NCBI RefSeq assembly: GCF_040869045.1
Contig: NC_090320.1
Coordinates: forward strand, 243,970,978-244,034,977
Direction of reading: 5' to 3'
DNA length: 64,000 nucleotides
From: Eurosta solidaginis
Lineage: Eukaryota > Arthropoda > Insecta > Diptera > Tephritidae
Under the pieces are notes generated by a model. It searched no databases and was not told where the DNA came from. It was given only the letters and a program-made list of their open reading frames with translations. Of this stretch, positions 49,601 through 60,447 are shown piece after piece; the stretch's first letter is position 1; each line of letters starts with the position of its first letter. A program made the translations under genes and the position numbers.

Positions 49601-50532
49601 ACATTATCGATTCATACCAAGGTAAGCGAGCCTTGGGGGCTGTTGACTCGTGTACTTTGTGCATTCGTGAGGTTAGGCCGACGTCGGCAGGTACTCACGT
49701 AAAACCTACACTCGCTGTAGCAGTGTTTCACCCCACCCAAAAGGTGCGATCACTCACAAATTGCTTACTTGCAAACTTTTACAGTATTCAGATCGAAGTT
49801 GTGGCACAGTGACACGCGTCTCCTTGGGAAGTCTGCTTTCCTCAAGGGTATCACATTGAGATCCAGGGTTCGTCGGGCACTTATCGGGCATTTTTACTCT
49901 CTTCTGGTACAAACGGCTAAATTCTTGTGTACCAAATTTTTTCATAGTGCATGCGGAGATTACTCCTTATGTACCTGGAGGGAAGTATTCCGCCTCACTA
50001 TGTATACGATGTTCAGACGATATAAGAAATCTCGTGGCAGTTCTGAGCGCGGTGTTATGGCAGGCCTGTGTTTCATAGCAATCTCGACACTTTAGAAAGT
50101 TTTTAGAGCGCATTAGATTTTGGTATTGTCGCTACTCGTTTCGACACCGAAGTCTACGTGCAGTCTACCAACTTTTCCGTATTATCTCCCGATGTAAAAC
50201 ATATATCGATATGCATCTCATGAGTCTATGCATCTATTCGTCAATTTTCTTGTTCATCATTCTCTGTACTGTGTGCTATCTCCAGATAAGACTGCTCTTC
50301 TCCTTGCGTTTGGTTAGAGCATTTGGTATACAAATTTTTCTATGGATCTCCCTTTGTTCGGCTTATTTACAGTTTGTTGATTCTCAACAGCTCCCTAACA
50401 TGTTCGCAAAGACGCTCCAGCTCTTTACTTCACCATGCCTTCATCAAAAATGTTATCCTAAAGCACTTTTTTCTCTGCTACCATTGCTTTTAAACAACAA
50501 GTTCTCCGGGCTTACCCTTTATTTATCGTAAT
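49601..50532. pseudogene. Spacer with Jockey-like LINE fragment (49754-49945, minus)
   Basis: The minus frame reads LPKETRVTVPQLRSEYCKSL, matching LPRKTRVPLAQLRSGYCNRL at 20530-20590. The rest of the stretch has no feature I can support. Confidence 0.5.
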
Positions 50533-52019
50533 TACACTTTTTCCAGTTCAAGTTCAGAAATTTACAATTCAAGTTCAGAATTTCCAATTTAAATTCAGAA
50601 ATTTACAATTCAAGTTCAGAGTTTCCAATTAAAGTTCAGAAAATTACAATTCAAGATCAGAAATTCCAATTTAAATACAGAAATTTACAATTCATATTCA
50701 GAAATTCCAATTTAAGTTTAGAAAAATACAATTCAAGTTCAGAAAAATACATTTCAAGTTCAGAAAATTACAATTCAAGTTCAGAAAATTACGATTCAAG
50801 TTCAGACAATTTCAATTCAAATTCAGAAAGTTTGTCAGGATTTTTTTCTTTCATGCAATTGCAATTATAGTATATAACATGGTAAATGTTAGCGCAAGTA
50901 ATCTGATTCAAGTGCCTACTATCTGTTAAGAAAGCATTGGACTTCTTAACTCACTTAAATCAATTTTGCTCGCATGAAGGAGATAGCGTAAAAAACCGTT
51001 TACTCTCTTCTCTCTCCTCCTCTACTAAGAGGTCAGTTACAAGGACATTCAGCTATATTCCACATAAAGGCCACAAGCATATTGATCTGCATTGAGTATG
51101 ACATCAGTGATGACGAAATCAACGGAGCGTACACAATCCCGCAAGTAGCGTATAAGTACTGTGTGCACAGATCAAGTCTTCCTGCACCTGCATCTCGCAA
51201 CTCTGTGGAGGTCTCCCCCTTCCACTGCTTCGAAACTGCGATGTTGACTGAAGTACTTTCATGGCCGGAGCGTCCTCTTGCACTTGTTGCAAAGAGTTAT
51301 CCTCCGTTTGATTTCTTAAATAAAAATAAATGTAAGGCGCGATAACCTCCGAAGAGATCTAAGGCCGAGCTTCTCTTCCAATTTGCGTCGTGCTCCTCTT
51401 GATTTTCCCAACAAATTGGCCGGACGGGACCTACATGTTTTATGCCGACTCCGAACGGCATCTGCAAGGCAGATGAGTTTTCACTGAGAGCTTTTCATGG
51501 CAGAAATACACCCGGAGCGCTTGCCAAACACTGCCGAGGGGCGACCCCGCTTAGAAAAATTGTCTTCTAATTTAAAAACCTTATTTCTAAAATTTTGATG
51601 TTGCTTTGCCCGGCGTGCGAACCCAGGGCATATGGTGTGGTTGGCGGAGCACGCTACCATCACACCACTGTGGCGGCGTTTGATTTCTTAGCTCGGGATT
51701 TACACGCCTTGGAGAAAACTTGGGGTACAGTATATCCAAGCCACCATTGTCAACGAAGCATCAATACTTCCGCAAATAACATATTAGTGTTGCATTACGT
51801 ATTATGAATTGGAATAACTTTTGAAAACTAACACCCTACTTATAATTTTCTGAATTTGAATTGTAATTTTCTGAACTTGAAATGCAATTTTCTGAACTTA
51901 TAATGAAAAGTCTGAACTTTAATTGTAATTTTCTGAATTTAAATTGGAATTTCTGAACTTGAATTGTAATTTTCTGAATTTGAGTTGTAAATTTCTGAAC
52001 TTAAACTGGAAAAGGTGTA
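50533..52019. mobile_element. Foldback-type element, copy B, with SINE inside
   Basis: The left arm 50540-50830 is a TTCAAGTTCAGAAAATTACAA array, and the right arm 51838-52008 is its inverse; tips TACACTTTTTCCAG and CTGGAAAAGGTGTA. The core is the reverse complement of copy A (for example CTTCCGCAAATAAC near 51770 versus 12124) and is interrupted by a SINE. Confidence 0.8.
51319..51677 (-). mobile_element. tRNA-derived SINE, full-length, in foldback copy B
   Basis: Flanked by a perfect 13-bp duplication GTTTGATTTCTTA (51306-51318 and 51678-51690). Carries both the tRNA-like head (minus strand; GGGTTCGCACGCC as B-box) and the tail. Copy A at 12220-12232 preserves the empty site. Confidence 0.9.
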
Positions 52020-52453
52020 GACTTTATGTATTTAAGCAACGTCCGTGTAACTACATTTTACAATAAATGAAAACAGTGCGTCCGCCGTTTATTACATTTA
52101 TAATTTTATTTTATTTTTATTTGCGTTTGTATGTATTTAATTTAAGAAATAGGCTCAAAAACCTTTCAGTCTGGCTTAAAATGAAATATAATTAAATACA
52201 CAATATGTACATACATTAGTTTCAATAACAAGCATGAAATTTAATAATAATAATAATAATGATGAAGATATAAAAAAGTGCAAATTGCGTTTTTCATTGA
52301 CGTACATATGAGCTGTTGATGACTGTGCAAACAGCAGCGAACAGAAAAATAGCAGTGACATTTTTGTTTTTCAAATTTAGCATTTAAATTCTTTTGTATT
52401 TTCTATAGTTTAAGAAACGATTCTATGAATTGTGTAACTAAAATTCAAATACA
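52020..52453. other. No feature recognised
   Basis: AT-rich; short (AAT)n at 52241-52260. Confidence 0.4.
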
Positions 52454-52862
52454 AACCAATCTCAAAAACATTTTCGAAAAAATTTGAGAAAATTTCGAAC
52501 TATTTATTTTGAGTACACTCAACTTGTTTGCGAATGCAGTTTTGTAGTCCAATCAATTTTAGTTTAACAAAGTGCGAGTAAAAGGTATTTCAAAACTAGC
52601 ATTGCTTTTGAAAAAATTTTTCTGAAAGCTGTTTCCTCCTTTTTAAATAATTTTTTTCATGATTTGTATGAAGAAAAATCTAAAAAACCTACCGGAATAA
52701 AAAAATTCAAAAATCAATGCGAATTTTGTACTTTTTGAAACTAAAATTGATTGAGCTACAAAACTGCATACTCAAAAAAATTCAGAGTACTCCAAATAAA
52801 TAGAAAGTTCGAAATTCTCGTAAAATTTTTGCATTTTTTCGCAAACGTTTTTGAGATTGGTT
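52454..52862. mobile_element. AT-rich foldback MITE (AACCAATCTCAAAAAC family), copy 1
   Basis: The arms of about 150 bp mirror each other, from AACCAATCTCAAAAACATTT inward through GCAGTTTTGTAGTCCAATCA. Decayed relatives are at 56179-56580, about 57020-57870 and 59699-59935. Confidence 0.65.
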
Positions 52863-53094
52863 ACTATGCAGCTGCTATCAGCTATGATAAAAACACTTAC
52901 AAAGTATAACTGTTTTTGACATTATTGACGTTTTTCCGCAATGAGAAAATTTTAAAATTTCTTATTAAAAAAAAAAAACAAAAAAAAAAAAACAACAAAT
53001 GCGCATATTTTATTTTATTCTATCTTTTTATTACCTTTTGTTTGGAGATTGATTTTTAAATATTAAATTGCGCAAAAACTTCAAAAAATAAATC

Positions 53095-53127
53095 ATGGCC
53101 GACCAGAAGAGCGAACGGTTATACTTT
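53095..53127 (+). CDS. Candidate first coding exon of an unidentified gene
   Basis: ATG in context AAATCATGG starts MADQKSERLYF and runs straight into a strong donor TTT|GTAAGTGT at 53128 (phase 0). No stop precedes the donor and no shadow repeat covers it. Codon choice is GC-richer than the surroundings. The next exon is not found before 64000, so it would need an intron of more than 10 kb through the transposons to the right. I do not recognise the protein. The sequence could be chance, as the exon is only 33 bp. Confidence 0.4.
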
Positions 53128-53174
53128 GTAAGTGTTTTAATCATAGTTTCAGCTACAAAATTCATAGAAACTTT

Positions 53175-53677
53175 GGTAAAAGTCTAAAACAGGGGTCGAC
53201 TGCTAATACGCGTCCAAAAATATCGCGGAAGGTGTCAAAAGACATGTATGGACCTCGAAAACAATAATTCGAAGAAGAAAAATTGTATCTCAATGCCGAG
53301 ATATTTGCAGTTGAAGTTGGCAATTATCATGTGGCTGTTGTAATGTTGTTGTGCACTGAAAAAATTTTAGGTACAAAGGGATTTTGAACGCATTTTGATC
53401 CCACTGGTGGACCGGCCAAGTTCATTTTTCATAAGCGCGACCGAAGGCCTCCAACGCAGAAAGGTGTACTGCGCAAAAATACTATGGATCCCACTCCCGG
53501 TTTCGGAGGGTCCAGGGGTCATTTTTCGGTTTTTCGTTAATATCTTTTGAACGAGCTAAAATTCTGATTTCCCGCCTTTGGATTATTGTTGTCGAGGTCA
53601 TTACGCGCCTTTAAACACCTCTCTCTCGATATTTTTGGACGTGTATTAGCAGTCGACTACTGTTCTAGATTATTACC
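53175..53677. mobile_element. MITE with TIR of about 90 bp
   Basis: GTCGACTGCTAATACGCGTC and CCAAAAATATCG on the left are mirrored at 53618-53660 (GGACGTGTATTAGCAGTCGA). The centre has GAAGGCCTCCAACGCAGAAA. It lies inside the putative first intron after 53127. Confidence 0.7.
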
Positions 53678-53781
53678 GAATTTATTTATCAAAATATCGA
53701 CAGTAAAAAATAAGAATTTAATTGATGAAATTTGATAAAAATTGCCGATCCAATTTTTTTTCTGTGATGTACATATGTATA

Positions 53782-53926
53782 TTAGACTGGGCCGATTTAT
53801 TAACCGATATCGCGCCATCGATTTTTCGATAGGATTTGTGCTCAGGAAAAAATGGCTCAAATCCTATCGAAAAACCGATGGCGCGATATCGGTTAACTTT
53901 CGTCCATACAAATCGACCCACCCTAA
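53782..53926. mobile_element. Long-hairpin MITE family, minimal 145-bp copy
   Basis: Almost only the two arms remain: TTAGACTGGGCCGATTTATT at one end, CCACCCTAA at the other, with CCATCGATTTTTCGATAGGA mirrored across about 10 bp. Confidence 0.8.
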
Positions 53927-54248
53927 TGTATATGAATGTTATTGAAAATATTCAATTGTAGCCATTTTCATTAAAAATATGTATTGTACCATGCGTATAT
54001 CTACTATATCTTAATATATATCTACGATAACACTGAAACTTATCAACTACAAAGAGCTCTTTACTGTAGATCTACGCTCGGATGGAAAACAACCCGAAAA
54101 GCTTGTCGAGGTGGACATAACTCTAAAAGCAGCGAATTCAGTAGTCTAAAAGTTCTTCAATTTTATTTATCATTTGAAGTGAATGAAATTAATTAATAAC
54201 CAAATTGCTAGTCATAATGGTTTGACTTTTAAAAAAAATACGAACATA
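53927..54248. other. No feature recognised
   Basis: AT-rich, no repeat tips. Confidence 0.4.
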
Positions 54249-55068
54249 ACACAGGCCGACAAAATTTAACAAATTTTCAGATCCAGAAACCAGACTATAT
54301 ATTTCCGATGATTTATGATGCGCTGAATCTAAATCTAGCCTAAGAGATATCCTGACCTAAAAGTGCAAAAACCACCGGTTTTGCCCATATTTGAGGTTAT
54401 GTAGCCTTGCAGATGTTTTCTTTCACCAAAACTAAAGGATAGCATCTATAAATAAGTCTTCTTCTTTCTAATGCTGTTGAGTTTGCTCAAATATCATTTT
54501 TTTTTCGCTGAGATATCGCATTTTGAAATTTTCATGTTTCTTTAGGAGATACGTGGGGGTTGGTGGATTAGGAGTTAAGTTGGTTAGCCCACTTGTGGTG
54601 TGAGATATCTAGATAAATAAGACTTATTTTAAGAAAAATATGCGAGTAAACTCTGTCCCCACTTGGGTTAGCCTGCTTGCGGTATGATAGGGTTGGTTTC
54701 TAGGGGTCAGGGCTGTGTGTGACTGCGTACCCGAGGGTTAGATAGTGTAGGGGTGTGGTGAGTTAGCACACTTATGGTGTGTGAAAAAATTTTAAGAAAA
54801 ATAAGACTCAATTCAAGAAAATTTGTAATCGACTATATATCATGTCTATGTTATCTCAATCGATTTTCAGGTGTAGGAAAATTTAGAAATATGAAAATTT
54901 CAAAATGCCTCAAATATGGACAAAAACGGTATTTTTTGCACTTTTAGGTTAGGTTTCGAAAACCAGAGCTGATAGAACAATTCTGAGGCCAGATTTGGAT
55001 TCAGCGCATCATAAACCTTCGGAAATATATAGTCCGGTTTCTGGATCTGAAATACAGTCGGCCTGTGT
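54249..55068. mobile_element. MITE of 820 bp with TIR of about 170 bp
   Basis: The tips ACACAGGCCGAC and GTCGGCCTGTGT are perfect inverses; the arms share CAGATCCAGAAACCAGACTA and TTTATGATGCGCTGAATC. The centre repeats a GGTTAGCCCACTTGTGGTGT-like word three times (about 54585, 54668, 54758). No target duplication is evident. Confidence 0.72.
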
Positions 55069-55613
55069 AATTCTACGCCTCGGATTGTTCTCGACCCATA
55101 GTAAATTTGTGTAACATTTTATTCACAATAATATTAAAAACTAAAAATAAAGATGCCTAAAAATAAGCTATCAACATTCAAATATTTGATTTAATTCTTT
55201 TTATAAATATGAAATATGATCGGGCCGAAAGTGACGCTAAACGCAGAATTATGTATTTTCTTTCTGTAGGTTTACGATTTAGCTTACAAAAAAATATAAA
55301 AATTATAAATAAAAAAACGAAAAAACTTATCCTAATTACACATATGCTAAGCCTGCATATGAGATGTTTTTTTGTTTTTGCCATTTTAGAGTTTTTTTAA
55401 CTTTTAAGACAAAGTTTAACAAAGCATACAGTCGCTCAGAGTTGAAATGGAACCAGCATACTTTTTCTTTTACAATAGGTTGGGTAACACTTTTTTCAAT
55501 TTTCCAGTTATTATTAATAAATTGTATTGTATAACAAAAACCCTATGCATGCTTAAAAAGTTTCAAGGCTTATCTTTGGACAAGAAATATTTATGAGAAT
55601 CCAAAGATATTTA
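55069..55613. other. No feature recognised
   Basis: AT-rich; short frames without domains. Confidence 0.4.
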
Positions 55614-56025
55614 TTAGACTGGGTCGATTTATTAACCAATATCGCGCTATCGATTTTTCAATAGGATTTGGGCTCAGGAAAAAAAGTTCCACTACGCAAA
55701 AAATAATTTTCGAGCCTGCGAAAAAAAATGACGAGAGTAAATTTTTCGACCAAAACACTCACCAAAATCCAAAAAAAAATATTTTTTTTTTTCAAAAAGT
55801 TATCGCCAACGTTTTTACAAAAGTTTTACGGAAAAAAAATATTTTTTCGGTTTTGAGGAGTGTTTTGGTCGAAAAATTTATCCTTTCGCCATTTTTTTTT
55901 TTGCAGGCTCACAAATTATTTTTTTGGGTATGTGTAGTGGAACTTTTTTTCCTGAGCCCAAATCCTATCGAAAAATCGATGACGAGAAATAGGTTAACTT
56001 TCCATACAAATCGATCCGACACAAT
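55614..56025. mobile_element. Long-hairpin MITE family, long-centre copy
   Basis: TTAGACTGGGTCGATTTATT start; the centre TTTTCGACCAAAACACTCA is mirrored by GAGTGTTTTGGTCGAAAAA; the decayed right tip TCGATCCGACACAAT. Confidence 0.72.
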
Positions 56026-56178
56026 ATTTATATATCTTTTTTGAATATTTTACATACAACAAGGGGCTTTACGCACAGAAAAATAGCAGGGGTAATTTTA
56101 ACGTATTACTTCAATATAATTCTACTTACTTGGTTTTCGATATTTTGAAAAAACAATTTCTTGGCATTTTACTATGCA

Positions 56179-57870
56179 AACCAATCTCAAAAACGTTCTG
56201 AAAAATTTTTTTAAAGTTCCAGTAAATTTTACAAAAATTTTAAAATCTATGAATTTTTTTGAATATTCAGTTTTGTAGCCCAATCACAAAGTACATGTTA
56301 TAGGTCACTCAAAATTTTTATTAATTTTTGACATGTTTTTACAATGTTTTAGATTTTCATCCATGCAAAATTTAACTTTTTGTCGAAGAAAATCTGAAAC
56401 TCCCTACGAAAAATAGTTTTCATAAATCAATTCGAATTTTGAAAGACCTAAAACTTGTACTTTGTAAGACTAAAAGTGATTGGGCCACAAAACTACAAAC
56501 TCAAAAAAAGAAGTTCAGAAAACTACAAATAAGTTTTCGTAAAATGTTGGAATTTTTTCAAGACAGTTTTGAGAATGCTTTGCATATTTTCGCTCAAAAA
56601 TATATAGATACTTTTTCTTAAAATATAAATAAACAAATAAAAAAAGTAAGGCGCGATAACCTCCGAAGAGATTTGAGGCCGAGAAAAAATCTAAACCTCA
56701 AGATGTGTTTCAAAATCTTTATGAATGTTTTGTAACTTTTACTTCTAATTTTTGAAAAGTATTTTGTAGTATGATTAACACATTTTATCAACTATTTCTT
56801 TTTTTATTAAGTTTTGCTAATTTTAGATGAAAAGTGTATGAATTGTATAACCAGACACATGTAATTTTAGCAAGGATTTCGAAATACTTCGAATATGGTG
56901 AAATTCTTCGAATGCAACTTCGAATTTTCAAAAAAATTTTGGGTATATAATTGCGTAGTAAATAAAATTTTTAAAGTTTCTTCTGAATATTCACATTTAT
57001 CGGAAATTATTTAGAAATTCGTGGAGAGTTTGAAAATTTCATGAAGATTTCGAATCTTTTGACCCGAGTTTACTCTTTGGATATGCAGTTTTGCTGTAAA
57101 ATAAATTTTCGCAGAACTGGTATAAGCGACTTTATGAAGATTTTGAAATATTTTATTCAAATTTTCATAAGCCCCTTGGATATGGAGAATTTAGTATTTT
57201 TGTTAAAAAGAGTTTTAGTCTAACAAAATACAAATTTAACGTTTTGTAGTAAAATCATTTTTGTAAAGTACAAATTTAAATTTTCTCTAAATATAAAATT
57301 TCCTGACATAAATTTAAAAGAAAGAATCACAAATTTAATAAAGATTTCAAAATTTTTGATTCGAACTAAACCTTTGGGTATGCAGTTTTGTTATAAAATC
57401 AATTATTGACCAACCAAGTACAAGTTTAAAAGCCTCTCCATTGATTTTTTTAATTTTTTACTTTAATTGAAGAAAAAAAACTCCCATGGAAGTTGCGAAA
57501 TCGTGACTTGGAATTTTTAGATTCGCTTCATGCGACTTTCGAGACTCTTCACACTTAGTGTCAAATCGTTTGGCCTACAAAACTGCGTATTCAAAAAGTT
57601 GCGAAAATTCCAAGCAAAGCGTATTCCACAGGAAATAAAATATTCCATACAAGTAAACGCTTCAGAAAAATTTTGTTTGTCTAGTATTATTCAACTGTCA
57701 AGCAAACTCATACGCTTTCCGCTAACTTTTACTAAATATTTTTTACCAAAAGTGCACAGGGGAGTCCTGGTTTCGCCAAGAAATACATTTTTCTTTCGCG
57801 TTTTCTTATGATGTGCGCTTAAACCCCTATTGATTATTCGAATTGTTTCGAAAACGTTTTTGAGATTTGT
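56179..57870. repeat. Decayed AT-rich foldback MITE copies plus SINE scrap
   Basis: 56179-56580 shows both arms (ACCAATCTCAAAAACGTTCT; CAGTTTTGTAGCCCAATCAC and its mirror). 57020-57870 contains further arm pieces (GGATATGCAGTTTTGCTGTA, ending TTCGAAAACGTTTTTGAGAT). 56637-56685 (minus) is a SINE tail (GGCGCGATAACCTCCGAAGA). No genes. Confidence 0.5.
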
Positions 57871-58031
57871 TTCTGATTCCCAAAATTTAAAACACTTTCT
57901 AAAGTTACCAAAATATTTATAAAAGAGAAAAATTACTGATAAAATTGGTAAATAACTTTTGCTGCTATTTTCATTTTCATACCTGTACATATGAACTGGG
58001 CTATGTATACAGGGTTTTTGTTATGGGTCTA

Positions 58032-58585
58032 CCACGTTATCCCCAAAATTAAAATCCCCAAATCAAAATCCCCAAAATCAAAATCCCCAAACTCATAATC
58101 CCCAACACAGAATCCCCATTTTATGTGTGAAATAAATTCAAATTAGGTTCAAAATCGCCGCGACCAAAAAAGAATAATAATCCATCCACACCAACATTCT
58201 GCATAGGCGGCCTTCGGCCGCGCTTATAAAAAATAACCCTGGGCTACGCCATGCCAAGTCCGGGTGTAACCGTGGCTACCGCCACGGTGATGTCGTTCTG
58301 CGTAGTACACGCTTCTGTTAGCTTGTTCGAATTAGAGCGACTAGCAGTCCTATATATGGATAAGTAAAAATATGTATTGCCAAAACGTGAATATATAGTT
58401 ATACATACATAAATATGAATGAAAGAGGAAAGAGATATTGTTATTTTTTACACGGTCATGATGTTTATCATAGCACTGGGATTTTGTGTTTGGGGATTTT
58501 GATTTTGGGGATTTTGAATTTGGGGATTATGTGTTTGGGTATTTTTTTTTCTTTGGGGATTTTTTTTTTTTTTGGGATTTCGTGG
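58032..58585. mobile_element. Second foldback-type element, AATCCCCAAA arms
   Basis: The left arm (58032-58120) is a run of AATCCCCAAAATCAA units; the right arm (58475-58585) is the inverse TTTTGGGGATTTTGATT run. The tips CCACG and CGTGG mirror each other. The centre has CGGCCTTCGGCCGCGCTTAT and GGCTACCGCCACGGTGATG, much more GC-rich than the arms. Confidence 0.7.
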
Positions 58586-58854
58586 CACTCCCTTTTGTTA
58601 TAAAAATTTTGTTTTTAAAAACATTTAACAAAAACAATTTTGTAATTGAAATATTTTATATAATTTCTTTGTGAGTTCGTCCTATTTTTTTATGAGCGAC
58701 TGTATTTGGTACTTATTTTTTTGGATTTAGAAAGTTTTTTAGTTTTTTCTTAAACTGTTATGCTGAGAAGAAGTTTTTGAATATATATTTACATTAAATT
58801 TAATACAATTATGGTATAAAGACATGATTCTTATTTTTAATAAAAATTTTTTTT
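58586..58854. other. No feature recognised
   Basis: AT-rich. Confidence 0.4.
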
Positions 58855-59685
58855 AACTCAATATCACTATTTTGATATTATATCGTATACTTTATTAAAC
58901 CTAAATTATTAAATAAATTTAAGTTTAATTTAAATTAACTTAAAATCAAATTAGAATTATTTTTTAAAAATATTTTAAGCTATATTCAATATTTATAATT
59001 TTTTTTTAACGGTTTATTGTTTGTATTGTTGTTTTTTTTGCTGCCGCTAGCTGTTTGAGCAGGTGATATACATCTGCGAGTAAAAAATGCCAGCAAAAAT
59101 GATTTGAAAATTTTATCAGTTATTTTTTTAGTTTTTTTTTAGTTTTGTTAATAATAATAAAAAAAAAACACTATAATAATTGTGGAGGTCCACACCAAAA
59201 CGAAAAAATTGTGTATGAAAATCTTATACAAATGTATCCTTTTGGTGTGGAACTCTACAATTGTTATTTTTTTTTAACTCAATATCACTATTTTGATATT
59301 ATATCGTATACTTTATTTAACCTAAATTATTAAATAAATTTAAGTTTAATTTAAATTAACTTAAAATCAAATTAGAATTATTTTTTAAAAATATTTTAAG
59401 CTATATTCAATATTTATAATTTTTTTTTAACGGTTTATTGTTTGTATTGTTGTTTTTTTTGCTGCCGCTAGCTGTTTGAGCAGGTGATATACATCTGCGA
59501 GTAAAAAATGCCAGCAAAAATTATTTGAAAATTTTATCAGTTATTTTTTTAGTTTTTTTTTTTAGTTTTGTTAATAATAATAAAAAAAAACACTATAATA
59601 ATTGTGGAGGTCCACACCAAAACGAAAAAATTGTGTATGAAAATCTTATACAAATGTATCCTTTTGGTGTGGAACTCTACAATTG
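58855..59685. repeat. 421-bp direct tandem duplication, two copies
   Basis: AACTCAATATCACTATTTTG begins at 58855 and again at 59276; the two units differ at only a few positions and homopolymer lengths. Each ends in a hairpin: AGGTCCACACCAAAACG with CTTTTGGTGTGGAACTC about 50 bp later. Confidence 0.85.
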
Positions 59686-59943
59686 TTTGCCAAAAACTTG
59701 GTAAACCAATTTCAAAAACGTTTCAGAAAAAGTTCAATTCAGAAAAAATATTGTTTATGCAGCGTTGTAGTCCTTTTCAATCTAATTTGACAAAGTACAA
59801 ATAAATATATTTGTTCAAACTTTGTATAAGAGAAAATCTGAGAGATTCTTCGGAAAAACTCAATGCGAGTTTTGCAAGACTTAAAAGTTGTGTTTTGTCA
59901 GATCAAAATTTAGACTAAACAACTTCATACTCAAAAAAAAACA

Positions 59944-60189
59944 CACCAGCGGGTTATTGGGCTTAGAATATACACGAGGCAGGTTCAGCTGTCATAAGAG
60001 CCGACTAAAATACCCATATGATTCAAGAGGTGGTGTAGCGCAACCCGTTTAAGGGTTGCCAGCGCTTATAGCTTACCCAACCTAATAGTCAACCCCAGCT
60101 ACCCCCGGTGAATCCTGTTTCTTCATCAGGCAAGGCTCTGCGACCCCAAGCTCCTCATGGAACTAGGGAGTGGGGAGCGGGATGATGTA
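59944..60189 (+). mobile_element. CAA-tailed retroposon, 5' part, cut by LTR element
   Basis: CCAGCGGGTTATTGGGCTTA through CATGGAACTAGGGAGTGGGG follows the family, then GCGGGATGATGTAG, after which the match is lost where the LTR begins. Confidence 0.68.
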
Positions 60190-60312
60190 GGTAAATACTC
60201 AAACTATTGTGAACAGACCAATGAAAAGCATCGGTATGTTATTGTGACTAACTGAATAAAGAATTAAATTGGTATTGAACTAACGGAGTGAACAGTTGCT
60301 TTAATTACTACA
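60186..60312 (+). mobile_element. Putative 5' LTR (short or truncated)
   Basis: Begins TGTAG and ends CTACA, with AATAAA at about 60253 as a poly(A) signal. 127 bp is short for a gypsy LTR, so part may be missing. The bases after it (GCGTCAGGTGTGG) loosely resemble a tRNA-Leu primer-binding site. The 3' LTR lies outside the window. Confidence 0.4.
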
Positions 60313-60447
60313 GCGTCAGGTGTGGTAACGAAATACCTACTAATTTTTGCAAATTACATCATTAATAACTTCCGACAAAGCTCTTCCGCGCCCAACAAAA
60401 ATTAATATCTTCCGAATAAATACATTTTAACATAGAAAAAATCGACA

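Noticed and set aside
50211..50531. 106-residue hydrophobic ORF next to foldback copy B
   Set aside because: Composition follows the T/C-rich DNA; no family similarity seen and no homologous sequence beside copy A.
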